Below, one piece after another: positions 53,241 to 64,000 of a stretch of DNA of 64,000 nucleotides. Each line of letters begins with the position of its first letter. Position 1 is the stretch's first letter. This DNA comes from Acridotheres tristis. Its lineage: Eukaryota > Chordata > Aves > Passeriformes > Sturnidae. Under the pieces are notes generated by a model, which worked only from the letters and a program-made list of their open reading frames with translations, searched no databases and was not told where the DNA came from. The DNA lies in the NCBI GenBank assembly GCA_037013685.1, contig CM072906.1, positions 1,716,501-1,780,500 on the forward strand, written 5' to 3'. Position numbers and translations under genes: made by a program.

Positions 53241-56200
53241 TTCCACTCTGAATTTAGTGAAGTAGAGAATTAACAACTGTTTTCAATCAGCAATCAGCAT
53301 GATATTTCGCCAGTGTGCATTGAAACCGTCCACACTATCAGACATAAATTTACTCCTATGATGGCTTTGATCTGCACACTGAGTGGAGATGTTAGAGGGG
53401 AATTCATTTTCTAATTCTATTTTCATTTAGAACACAGGAATTAACTCCTCACACATCTCATGTCCCTTTTTAGCTACTTTAGATAAAGGACACCTATGTA
53501 AAATGTTGTGCCTCACACATTACTTACAACCCAGCCAAAAACAAACTCTTTCTTTTTTTTTTTTAAATCAAGGAAAGCATTCTCATGCAAACCATATGGA
53601 AATGAAGTTCTTCAAAGGACAGGGGAATCCTATATTTATGAGCCTCTAATTTATATTTCATTTGCTCATCTGTGATAAGAACATGGGGTAGTATTCATCA
53701 AAGCTCTACCCATGCAAACACTAGTTGCTATAAAAAAAAAAATCTCTATGCCCCACACAAGCTAATTCCTGTGTTCCCTCTTCAGATATGCAGCTTAGAA
53801 CCACTGATGAATTTTTCTGCAGGTTTTCCCCAATTTAGCAGGTTATGATTTAAATTAACTGAGGCAAGTCCTTCTCTTGGCTCCCAGGGTGATGTTATTC
53901 AATATTTGTTGTCATCGCCTGGCTACTGTAGGAATGAAGCCAATAAATAAATATCTTGGGGAATAACTCCAAACACCTCCCTGCAGGGCTGGAACACAGG
54001 CTCCCTGTTCATTAAACACGTAAGCACCTCCCTAAGTGGCTCTGGTTTTCAAAAGGGTTAAGTTAGCAAGGAACTGGGAATGATTTTACCAGAAACCACA
54101 TTCTGTCCAGGTTCCTGTTTTGCTTTTAATCATGTAATTTATGTAAACATGGAATTGCAAGGCTAAACTAATAAACAATGAAAAAAGCCTTGAGAAAACA
54201 TAGATTTAGGGAAGGAGCCAGCTGCAGGACTCTGCCTCCTGGATTCACTTTGTGGTGTTCAGCAGGGATTTATTTCATGGTGCACCAAGGAATGTTTGTA
54301 CTGCAGTGAGGTAGAACAAGAGACATTGTGGGTACTGCTTCAAGCCAGGAGAAACAGGGCCATGAACCTGGGGTTTCTACCTGCAGACTGATGCCCTAGC
54401 AAGGGGTATTACCTGCTCCATTTCCCTCCCTCTAATTTACACCAGAAATAATGTTCTGGGCTCAACATACTTCCAACAATAATTGCACATTTCCGTAGAA
54501 ATTGCCATAACAGACCACCTACAGCAAAACCACCTCCCATCCCTGTCACAGCCCTCTGAGTGCCTGTACCCCTCTCAAAGGCTCAGCCTGAACAAAGCTG
54601 CCTCTGCCTCAGTACTCGCTTTTTTTCCTTTTTCTAAATAAGCTATTAAAGGTTTAAGTCCAGATCCAAAGAGGCTGAGAACACCCACAAACCTATTTGG
54701 AATTTGGGTTTCCAAAGTCTGGAACCAGAACAGTAGTTAGGTAAGAAAGGCCATGAAAGATTATTTATTTGACTTCAAGCACTGTCATCACTACGAATTT
54801 GGGGGATTAGGGCTGGGAGTTTCCGATGTGCTGAGCAGAGGCAGGGGTGTAACCTCACTGAAAGACAGTGAGCTCTTGGCTCATTTTATATCCACTTTTG
54901 GGGCAGTGAAATATGGCTGGAGTGGGGTCCCAGGAGATGCCAGATGGGATTTCAAGAGACCTTTCCAGCCAGTCATATCTGGTTCAGAGAAATGTGCACA
55001 CTGAAATGACTGTACTGGGAGTTTGCCATGTAACCATTAGCTCTATAACCACCATTAATATACCTTGGAGGCTTTGCCTTATTTTTATATGTCAGACAGT
55101 TTCAGGCTAGCACTGTATTTAGTGAGGAGAGCACAATATTAAAATGTGACTTTCATACTTTTTATGCTCCAAGTGCCTGGATCTACTCTTGGCACACTAC
55201 AAAAATAATACTTTTATGATTCAGTTTTTCCATGAAATATTTATAATACAAGTACTGAGTGATGGAAGTGCCAGAATACTACGATTGCTGCACTTGAATT
55301 CCTGGAGATTGGAAGCTTTTGTTTGGTCTAGCAGCGTGAAGGAAAAGCGTCCTGCTAAACATCTGTCTCTCCTTGCAGAACCACTTGGGAAATAAGGATT
55401 TTGGGGCAGCACTGCCTGAAGCATTTGAGTCCTCAGCTCACCCACTGCAGTGTGAGCGCTGAGGAGTCTCAGCACTATAAAATCACAGAGCAGAGGAAGG
55501 GGCAGAGCCAGCGTGGTCCCCCAGCCCAGCCCTCTGAGCCCAGCAGGGCCCCTGCATCCCTGCTGGCAGGCGGGCACTGAGCCCAGCCCAAACCTGCTGC
55601 AGACATGCAGAGCTCTGCAGCCTAAGCTGCACCGGTGCCGTGCTGCACTGCCTGCCCCTGCAGGAGCTGCCCTCACAGCCCCACTGCATCCCCTGCCTGC
55701 AGCATCACCCTGCCCCGGGCATGCACAGCACATTTCTCCTCTGCTCCCTGCAGCACCTCCCTGTGCTGGAATACTGCTATCGGTGTCTCCACTCCCTCTT
55801 TCACAACTAAATGGCCCCAATTCCTTCAAGCCTCTCTTGCAGACCACACTTTCACACTTTCCCCGTGTACTCCACGTATTTCTCACACCCATTATTTCTT
55901 ATTCTGAAGGGAAACTCCTGCAATATCCATTTGGAAGTATACAATAATATAAAACATACTGATGCAAAAGGAGTGTTAAATGAAATATGTAAGGATGAAA
56001 TGGGTACTGAAAGATGTGTCCTACATTTAGCCAACTGACTGGTCAGGCAGGTTCACTTCTGGGTGCCAGGCTTGAGACACTCGAAAATATCTAAAGTGAT
56101 CACCTGAAGTGTTCTCACCACAAACCTTTTGAATTTATGCTGCTATTTCCCTCCTGGAAGTGCTGTTAACTTCTTTTCTAAATAATATCAGATCTGTAGA

Positions 56201-57054
56201 AGATATTTCCTGAACAGAAGTAGTTACAAGTACAGATAGAATTTATAGAAGAACTGTTCAGGAGAGGCTTTGTTTAGTTCACTGCACCTTGATTTAGATC
56301 TCTCCTCATTCAAAATCTTATCTGAAACAAGTCTTTTTCTAAATCTTAAGAGTTTTCAATAGAAATTTTCCTTCTTAGTAGTTTTTTCCTGAGCTGGAGC
56401 TGCAGGGTCCAAGTGTAACTCTTCATGATGCTTCCACAGCTGGAACTCATCTGCTCTAAGAAGCTGTTGTTGAAGTGATGTGGAGAAACACTTCTCCAAT
56501 CCATTTAAACAGCTTTCAAAGACTGCTCAAAGATGCCCAACAGCCCCGTTTTCCTTGCCAGGCCCTTCTTCCTCACTCCTGCCTTTAGTTACAGCAGGAG
56601 CATTGAATTAAATTAAAACTTAATTTGCTGTTAAGCGTCCTGGTTAAGCAATCCGAAACTGTGAAGGTTTTGCTGGTGTTCATAAATGTATTTTACAGTA
56701 ACTAAGACAAGGAAGGATAGAAGGAGATGTTGATGTTTCTGTGACAGGCTGAGGATTGGCTCTGAGAGCTCTACATGAAAACTGTGGGGAAAAAAGGAAA
56801 AGGAGCAAGGCATGGGAGGAGCTGCAGGGTGGATGAAAAGGCAGTGTTATTCCCTTCTGTGTAAGGCCACAGAAATGCCATGCTGTCAACCTCTGGCATC
56901 CCCCAGCAAACCATGGCAACAGCTGCCTGGCTCTGTAGTAATAAACTGAACCAATTTAATAGCTTTTATTGTTCTGCTGTGATGTTTGAGCACAACCACT
57001 TCTTTCCTCCCAGGACTCCTGAGCCCGCAAGGGCAGCAATGAGAGAAGATCTCA

Positions 57055-57380
57055 TTTACCTAAAAGCGCTTATAAATTTTTAATTTGCTTTAACAAGTAA
57101 ATTAACAAGTCCCTCATTCAGGCAAGTTTTATGGCCTCTTGCCACTTGGGGAGGGCCATAAAAGTTTTATAGATAATCCAGAGCTACCGAGATTGCTCAT
57201 AATAAATTGTCTGTTTCCTGTTATTTTATCAAACCATTGGGCTTCTAATGACTTAAAGTCACAGCTTCTTTATATCTACACTTTTTATGAGCCCGTATTT
57301 ATAAACTGTAAAGAATATCTTAAATTATACAGGGCCCCTGCTAATCATTACAAAGCCAATTTTTTATTGGAGACAACCTT
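57055..57380. promoter_or_regulatory. Candidate conserved non-coding element with inverted TTTTATGGCC
   Basis: AT-rich unique sequence. TTTTATGGCC (57127-57136) and its exact reverse complement GGCCATAAAA (57154-57163) are separated by 17 nt. TTTATGG is a CDX/posterior-HOX type core. Nearby are ATTAACAAGT, CCAATTTTTTATTGG, itself palindromic around CCAAT and ATTGG, and several TTTAT words. The composition looks constrained, but conservation cannot be tested here. Confidence 0.35.
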
Positions 57381-57799
57381 TTTGCTCATGCCCACATAGT
57401 AAATTCAAAGAGATTTAAGGGGAAAAAAAAATCTTTTTGGAAACAGCACACTGATTGCACATTCTATTTTAAGCTGTTGCTTTAGCCAAACTTTCATTAA
57501 TGAATACTTTGAAGTGCATGGAACTCCCTACACTCTGATTTCTAACAGTTCTTGAAAAAGTTCTCAGGATACCAGGCACCTTAGGCAGGCCTGGCTCTGG
57601 GATTCAGGCTTGGGAGGAGGCAGCTGTGGAAAAACACCATCTCTTCCCATAGAGGAAAGGCTCAGTGGGAGCTCAGCGTGTGTCCTCTGGAGCACCACTG
57701 GTGACACTGGGACAGAGCCCTGAGCTGTCCCCACCATGAGGCGCTGGGAGCAGTCACCCTCAAAGCAGAGCTGGTACCACGGCAAGGACATGGCAGCAC
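57381..57799. other. Intronic sequence, no gene seen
   Basis: AT-rich sequence passes into a GC-richer patch just before the CR1 fragment. No features are recognised. Confidence 0.5.
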
Positions 57800-57859
57800 A
57801 TTTAAATCACAGCCCCAGCACTGCCAGGCCACCACCAGCCCTGTCCCCAAGTGCCACAT
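57800..57859 (-). mobile_element. CR1 LINE fragment, 3' portion left of an LTR insertion
   Basis: AGCCCCAGCACTGCCAGGCC, then ACCACCAGCCCTGTCCCCAA and GTGCCACAT, match the minus-strand CR1 3' region (consensus pattern CCCAGCACTGCC, CCACCAC, ATGTCCC, AAGCACCACAT as I recall it). The fragment breaks off at CCACAT and resumes at 58372. The usual ATTCTATG tail is not recognisable on the left, so that end is degraded. Confidence 0.72.
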
Positions 57860-58371
57860 TGTGGAGGGGAGAATAAACCATTTCTGAAGCAGAAACCCTC
57901 TCCAAGCCCCTGGAAGAGCCCCATGGAAGACAATACCCTAAAGATAAGAAATTGCTTGCTTAGAGTGACAAATACCAAGACGTATTTTGCCCCTCCCCCC
58001 CTTGTAGAACCCTGTGTTATCTGTCTGTAATATTAGTGGTTCATTTTCCTTTTGGAACCTTTACTGGTTAGTTTCTCAACTAAGGTCCTTCTTAGATTGC
58101 TTAGTTTTAGAATTCCCTTGGTAATTGGTGCAAAATGTAAAACCCCTGAAACATATAAAACCCCCTTAGAAACCCCATCCTTTCGGATATGCTAGACTGG
58201 ATCCCTTCAGAGAATAAACTTTATGGAACTTCCCTTCTGCTTATCTCTGCTGGCTCACAAGAGACTTTGCAAGTAAAATTCTATCTGGGCAAGGCTTGCA
58301 CACGTGCCTTGTCACCGAGAACTGCTTGGGCAGTTTTGGGGGCTGGCAGAGGCCCCCCAGCAGTGGCCACA
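57860..58371 (+). mobile_element. Solo LTR of an endogenous retrovirus, 512 bp
   Basis: The left end TGTGG (57860-57864) and right end CCACA (58367-58371) are perfect inverted termini of the TG...CA type. CCACAT (57854-57859) and CCACAC (58372-58377) flank them as a 6-bp target-site duplication with one mismatch. Inside are a promoter-like TATAAAA (58154-58160) and a polyadenylation signal AATAAA (58213-58218), 59 bp apart (TATA start to AATAAA start), an order expected for U3-R-U5. No internal retroviral genes are present, so this is a single LTR left after recombination. A 6-bp duplication suits a class II (beta/ERVK-like) element. The family cannot be named from sequence alone. Confidence 0.75.
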
Positions 58372-58560
58372 CCACACCCTTACACCTTCAACCCCCCAGG
58401 GCAGTGATCCCAGTGCTGCCCTGCACAGCCAGGGCTGGGCTGGCCAACGCTCCCAGTGAAAACATTTTCCCCAATATCCAACCTGAACCTCCCCTGGTGC
58501 GACTTTCCTTTTGTCCTGGCACTTGTTCCTTGGGAGAAGAGCCCGACCCCATCCAGAAAG
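58372..58560 (-). mobile_element. CR1 LINE fragment right of the LTR insertion
   Basis: On the plus strand CAACCCCCCAGGGCAGTGATC, then a stretch ending CCCAGTGAAAACATTTTCCC, AATATCCAACCTGAACCTCC, CCTGGTGCGACTTTCC, TTTGTCCTGGCACTTGTTCC and TTGGGAGAAGAGCCCGACCCC follow the reverse complement of the CR1 3' region in order. Joined to 57800-57859 with one copy of CCACA(T/C) the two pieces give a continuous element. The 5' truncation point is about 58555-58560. Confidence 0.85.
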
Positions 58561-61500
58561 GGAGAGCAGGCTCTGAACTTGAGTGGCCAGAAGAGCTCTG
58601 AGGGAGTTTGGATTTTATCTCACTGACTATGCAGAGTGTAGTGAGAGCAGACTCTAAAAGAGATGAACTCTCCCCCTCTTTCCCCTGATTTCTGACATAG
58701 GAACTATGTGACAAAATTATAGGGAAAAATCATTGGTTATGTCTCCTGATGTAACATATTTGGGGTGGAGGGGAAGGAGAAGAGAAAGAATAAAGCTGCT
58801 GCAGATTCTGTCCTCCAGAAACTCGAATATTGTGATTGGATTAAAACCTGGGCTTGCTCTGAAGTTTAGCTTGATACAAAGCTACAAGAAATGGGACTGT
58901 GTTAATAATAATAATAAAAGCATAGGTAAAAATAATCAATATTTTCTGTAAATACAGAGAGTTATGAATGCCTAAAATGACTTCAGCTAAACAGGGGACA
59001 TTGCATTTGACTTTAAAATTCCCCATTACCTTTCAGTGAAATACAAGTCTGTGGAACTGGAAACTCCATTTACCCTACAGGAGAAAAACACTGCAAGATC
59101 AGAATATCATCCTTTACTCAGCAGAGCTTTACTGCTTAATGGGAAATTCCAGCAGGATAGGCAAGCTGTAAAAGCTCAGGATACTATGTTTGAGAGAGAT
59201 GCCAGAGCTGGTGCTAAATCCTGGAATATGCCCATTATCTGAAGCACTGAAAGTGCTTGAAGTTTTATTTATTGATTTATTTTTTTTTTCAGTTTGAAAG
59301 TGCCATAGATTCATATCTCACAATATCAGTCCAGATTAAGATCCATTGTGTAATTACAACTGTGCTCATGTACTTTCATTCTTTGGTGTTATGGTTACCA
59401 CAGGCCAGTAAAAATAGGCTGCTGGAGAGGATGAACCTGTTGTTCAGGCACCATTGTACACTAAAGGAGAACTTGTTCAACTCTTCTGGGAATAACTGTA
59501 AGTACAGTGGAAACAACATAAGAAAAACAAGCCATGCACCCCTCACCAAATAACAATCATCTTGTGTTTCAGGTTACAAATTCAGGGTTCTGCTCCTGTG
59601 AGCTCAGAAATCCTAGAGATGGAATGAAAACAACTGCAGAGAATGCCAGAGATCACATTTTTCCAATTCCCTGGAGTCCTTCTGGGTGACTGAAAGTCTG
59701 TTTTATTCAGGAAGCAGAACTTAACTCTATAAATTGCCCACCATTGCAAATCCAAGGCCCCACCCATCTGTGCTCACTAAAGATGCATCTCCCTGCATCG
59801 AGCACTAACCACTGTCCCATCACTCCATAAAAGAATCTTAAGGTCAGGAGGAGAGCTATACAAAGCTGATAAAGGAAAAATATCCAAAGGATCCTACATT
59901 ACAAAAGGCCTCCAGCCCAAAATCCTGTTGACTGCTCCCAAAGAGAAGAAACCCTAAGGCTTGAGGTATGCAGAGAAAAAAGAGGCAAAATAAGTTCTGT
60001 GAGCTGTATAAAAGACTGAGGGTGACTCAAAGGAGACAAACCCATCATCCACAGAGCCTCTGCCCAAATTACAGTCACCCAAGTTGCAGTAATATAAAGA
60101 TGCCAGCAAGAGTGTATGGGTGTAACCAGGATGGAGCCCAGTCAGACTGGCAGGAGCTTACATGGAGCCCACGAGGATATTTGAAACTGCAGGTAAAGGT
60201 AAGATTTGAAAATACAACTTCTGCTGCTGAAAGCCACACATATTATCAGCAGCGATATTTACTAAAAAATTACCCTGGTTCAGAGGAAAGGCGTAATTTT
60301 CCCCCCCCTACACTTTTTCAAAAGTGACAGTAGATGTTCTGCCCCATCTCTGAAATCTCCTCATGGTTATAAATGGATGCAGGAGTGAGAAAGAAGAAAT
60401 TAAGCAGAAGGCTTTTTTCCTGGAAAAACACTGACCACATATGATTTCCAGACTTTCTCTGACAACAGTTACAAGTCTTTGTGACTCTGAAGAGCATCCA
60501 GTCAGAAACTCATCTTGAGGGAATTGCTGTGCTTTCAAGATTCACCTACTCAAGCCCTGGCTGTGGCTTTTATTTCTCTGTAAACACGCACACATAACTT
60601 CTCCAACAAAATCCTTGCAAAAACACTTGCCCGCCTCTGCTACAAGACAGAAGATATTTCCATTAAAGCAAGCAAACTCATCTCTGGTGCACCTAAGGCC
60701 TGCAGAGTTCCTAAGTTTCAGTTCACATTTCAGGTTAATCTTTTCCTTTCCTAAAGAACAGAACATCCTTTTCCCTGATGTCCCCGAGGGCTCAGTATTT
60801 GCAACATCAAACAGAACACACAAACCATTGCTCCCCCTCCAAAAGCCCATTATACTGTCAACTGCCTTCCTAACTGCAACCAGGGGAGAAAGCTTATATA
60901 CTGACTCCAGAGCTCTTTTACTGCTGGAAAGTGTCCATGATTTCTTCAAGCTACTGCTGCATTTCATTTCTCTAAAGAACTCATAATAAGATGGGCAAAG
61001 TTCCAGGAAAGAAAAAAGAAACCCGACCAACCCTCGGCGCAAAGCGCGCTCCCCTCGCTGCTGCTCCCAGCCCCTGGCAAAGGCCAAAGCCACAGCACTC
61101 TGCAATCCTGCCAGTGACCCTCCTCAATAAATCAGATATTCCAGCACAGACACATCAATCACGCTGGGAAGGCAGAGCAGGACAAATGTCTGCCTGTGAA
61201 GATAATGGTGTATCTTGCAGTGTATTCCACATCCACCGAGCAGGGAAAGAAGGGAGAGACTGGGAGGAAAGTCCTTATGGAGGGCACATACAAGCTACAC
61301 GAGTTGAAGAGAAATCCCTGTCTATTTATGAATTTTGCAAGGAGAGACCAGGTTGTTATTCTGGGAGGAAGGCCCAAGTGATGGCTGCGACAGGGCTGGG
61401 ATTTGGGTCTCAGCCTCCACAGCTCAATAAATGAACATTTGCAAGGCACAGTGTGAACCCTTGGTGGGAAACTGCTGCTGGAGAGTAATACACTATTACT

Positions 61501-62564
61501 CTAATTAGAATTTTTTTAAAAAGGCAATAAGAGAACATAAATCAAAAGCAAGGGTGTCTGTGCAGCTCTACTGCATTGGGAAAAATTGTTTTGATGTTGA
61601 CAGATTTTACCAGCTATTTATATTTTCTTTCATTGTGTTAGAAGAGTTCAAATCTGCTTTGGCAGATTATTGACTGGCCCCAAACCTGAGTTAACAGGAC
61701 AGGGGTCTCATTTTTGCTGGGGGAGCTCATGTTCAGGGACACAAACCCGGCAAGATGCAGCCATCCTTCCTCCTGGGCCACCCCAAGTGCCCTTTCCTGC
61801 CATGGAGCTTCTGTCCAAGGCTTGACCTGAGCAAACCAGCACAGCCCATCCAGTTCCTGCCACAGAGCTCACTGCAGCTCTCATGCAGGGCTGGTTGGAC
61901 AGAGGAGCTCTAAATACAACTTCCAGCCAGCCAGCACCACCCACAGCTCTCATCCCTAATTTCTCAGTGAACTCCTGCTAAACCATAGCTGACAGTGGCA
62001 GCAGGGCTGGCAGGTGATATTTACAGCTGGAGTGCTGGGAAGTCAGGAGGTTGTGTCGAGCTGCAGCATCCAAGTGATGGTAAATGGAGCCCTGGACCAT
62101 GAGGAAATGGCTGGAGATTGGTTACAGCCAGGAGAAATTGATCTGTCTGTAAAAAAACAGCCCAGGAATCACAGGATTAATGTTCAAATTCCAGCTGTGT
62201 TGCATTGTTCCCTTTCCTCCAGCTCTCCAACAACAAAGGCATGCCTCCTCCTCTGGAGACCAGAAAAGTTTTATTAAAAATCTTCATACAACTGTTGCAG
62301 CAGAGGCCCTGTTAAAAGCATCATCGGAGAAAAATGCAGGATTCATAAAGAAACCATCCTACAATTTCCTTTCTATCTGGCATTGATTTCAAAGGGGCTA
62401 CCTGAGCCAAGTGGCTCTGGCCAGCTCCCCCCTGCCCGGGGCAGGGTGAGGCCGAGCCTGGCTGGACACGAGCACTGAGAGCGAGGGGGAAGCACGGAGG
62501 GCAAAAATAACAAAATGGGAATACTTCCAAACCTGCAGCTGTGCTGGCCCATTAAAAAGCTGAA
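58561..62564. other. Intronic sequence, no gene seen
   Basis: This is unique sequence with a short AAT run (58904-58918). A 187-codon minus-strand open frame (60542-61105) has no recognisable domain and no supporting splice structure, so it is not called. No transposon or RNA gene is recognised. Confidence 0.5.
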
Positions 62565-62980
62565 ACTCGTTCTACTGTTCGACCTCATACTTATCACCAC
62601 ATAACTATTCATCAAAGAAATTTCGGTGCAATTAATTAAATTATTCCCCTGCCTGTGCCACGGAGTCGTTATTCCAGTATCAGCTTTCACTCGCACTCTC
62701 TTAAGCTCGTGTCTCGATGCCAAGTGACATCTCCAGGGCTGTCCAGCCTCAATAAAGCTCTGCTCCTCACCACTCACAGAGCCCATCATTTCTCTCTTTT
62801 ATTGCCATTTATTTTCCACCAGGATTTTGCTGCCAGGATATTGGCAGGACTTCCAGTATGTGGCTGTAATGAAATCTACCACAGACACTTAACATCGGGT
62901 CAGGCTTCAGCTCGGCTCATGTGAAGCTGTAATATGATAAACAAACGCTTCCAGGAGGAGGATTTTATCCGCTCCAAAAC
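62565..62980. promoter_or_regulatory. Candidate conserved non-coding element
   Basis: This non-repetitive block has CAATTAATTAAATTATT (62629-62645), TGCCA and TGGCA as an NF1-like palindrome (62831-62846), CTGTAATGAAATC and AATATGATAAACAAACG (forkhead-like). About ten CpGs survive in the block, including GTCGTT, ACTCGCAC, CTCGTG, CTCGATG and ATCCGCTC, well above the intronic background. This is the second-best candidate in the window after 32870-33230. Function is inferred. Confidence 0.38.
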
Positions 62981-64000
62981 AGAATGAGGACTCCTTTGGT
63001 ACCCAGACATGAACTAGGAGGGAGTCATTTCAAAATCCATATGATAATTAGCTTTATAGCCAAAATGTGCTCAACATGAGAAACCTGAGTTACAGCACAG
63101 ATCAACTTCTTTATAAAAACCTCTCAGTATCAGTTTGCATATTCCACCCTTTTCGTGTGTGTTTTGCTTGTTTGTGGTTTGTTTTGGTTTGTTTTTAACA
63201 GCACTGTTAATATAATTCCAGTGGCTCAGCACACCAAAGTGTGGAGGATTTGGTGGCTACTGCAGGGCCTTGAATTGACCTACTACAATATCTAAATGTA
63301 AGTGCCCCGATGTCAACTCCTCCTCAGCTCTTCTGGAAATTTTGGAAGACCTGATGGCTCTGAGCATGGTCTGTCTGTGTCTACTGCCACAATAGTTCAT
63401 ATGATGGCACCAGAGCATCGTATCTGCATCCCAGTCAGTCCAGGTCACAACTGCTGCCAATGGGATTAGGCTCTAAAAATGTGAATTACACAGGATACTG
63501 ATAGTCGTGTCCCAGGCACCTCTAAGGGGACTTGTGGCTGGAACTGAGAGATGAAAGAAACACAAAAGGAAAATAAAATGTTACTTTTAGAAGGAGAAGG
63601 AAAAAAATTCAAACTTTAGAACGGTTTCTATCTGGGCACAGTAAGTCTTGCACTACCTGGAAGGCTGTAAATCAATAATGAAGACATTCTATCAGGGAGG
63701 CTTTATTTCCAACACGAGTTAATGGACATAAATCTCCTCCAGGCAATGGATGTAAAACATCAGACTGTGTGATCAAAGGCGTGGGGGTTTTACCTTGTGT
63801 TGGTTTTGTGTCTAAAATAATCTTCTCCCAGGAGAAATGGAATTTTGCAGTTCTTTCAGGGACACAGAGAAGTTGGGTTCTGCCCCAGCAACTGCCCTGA
63901 TGTCCTGCTGGCTTTCCAGCTAAGGCACCAGTCAGAGGAATTTGTAGCCTCTGGGTAAAGGCAGCAGTACCCAAATGTTTCAAGACAAATAGGGGGAATC
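62981..64000. other. Intronic sequence to the window edge, no gene seen
   Basis: This is AT-rich unique sequence with a short GTTTT-rich patch (63160-63200). The preceding AUTS2 exon, which should end in residues similar to KALRQ, is not found before the window edge. Confidence 0.55.

Larger units (their letters stand above)
49635..57054. other. Long intronic stretch, no gene seen
   Basis: This is unique sequence including a 13-bp tandem duplication (AGTGTCTGATATC twice, 50101-50126), a 16-A run (51656-51671) and a GC-rich patch (55430-55760). Two AT-rich blocks are listed separately as regulatory candidates. No exon, RNA gene or clear transposon is seen. Confidence 0.55.

Noticed and set aside
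55430..55760. GC-rich patch with a 223-codon minus-strand frame
   Set aside because: Several frames are open, there is no motif, no consistent splice pair in exon context, and low-complexity Ala/Cys/Arg composition.
58334..58350. TTTTGGGGGCTGG resembling a proline-tRNA primer-binding site after an LTR
   Set aside because: The LTR termini and target duplication place the LTR end at 58371, so this lies inside the LTR. Similarity is limited to nine bases.

Overview
The window is vertebrate nuclear DNA, and almost certainly avian. It has no bacterial-style gene density. It carries microsatellites, minisatellites and two CR1 LINE copies (the typical bird retroposon), one of them split by a solo LTR. 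The only protein-coding sequence I can support is two short exons on the minus strand. They have consensus splice sites and their translation matches what I recall of AUTS2 (activator of transcription and developmental regulator). Species cannot be fixed from sequence alone. The CR1 types and the LTR suit a songbird-like genome.

Layout (the gene runs right to left). 40665-64000 is the end of the intron before the first exon. 40563-40664 is a 102-nt exon (34 codons, serine-rich acidic). 32718-40562 is a 7,845-nt intron. 32682-32717 is a 36-nt microexon (12 codons). 1-32681 is the beginning of the next, larger intron. From remembered lengths of the human protein these are exons 3 and 4. Both are in phase 0, so either can be skipped without a frameshift. 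The upstream exons and the following exon are not in the window.

Repeats. Two CCAT/CCATCAT arrays lie at 1-617 and 49133-49634. A GACAC-rich minisatellite (40781-41295) ends 116 bp from the exon 3 acceptor. A 41-copy 9-bp array (46628-46996) gives regularly spaced GGG runs on the transcript strand. An exact 40-bp-period minisatellite lies at 38396-38613. There are several homopolymers and di/trinucleotide runs. A 512-bp solo LTR (57860-58371) sits inside a minus-strand CR1 with a recognisable target-site duplication. A second, weaker LTR-like segment is at 34150-34655. Three short palindromic segments around 14.4-15.0 kb and 18.2 kb look like very old sauropsid DNA-transposon remnants.

The rest is intronic. 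Several AT-rich, non-repetitive blocks with homeodomain-type cores, inverted motifs or retained CpGs look like candidate conserved non-coding elements. That fits the known enhancer-rich introns of AUTS2, but conservation cannot be shown from one sequence. I found no undescribed gene system. The most testable oddities are the G-run array, the minisatellite beside the exon 3 acceptor, the LTR-in-CR1 nest and the CpG-retaining block near exon 4.
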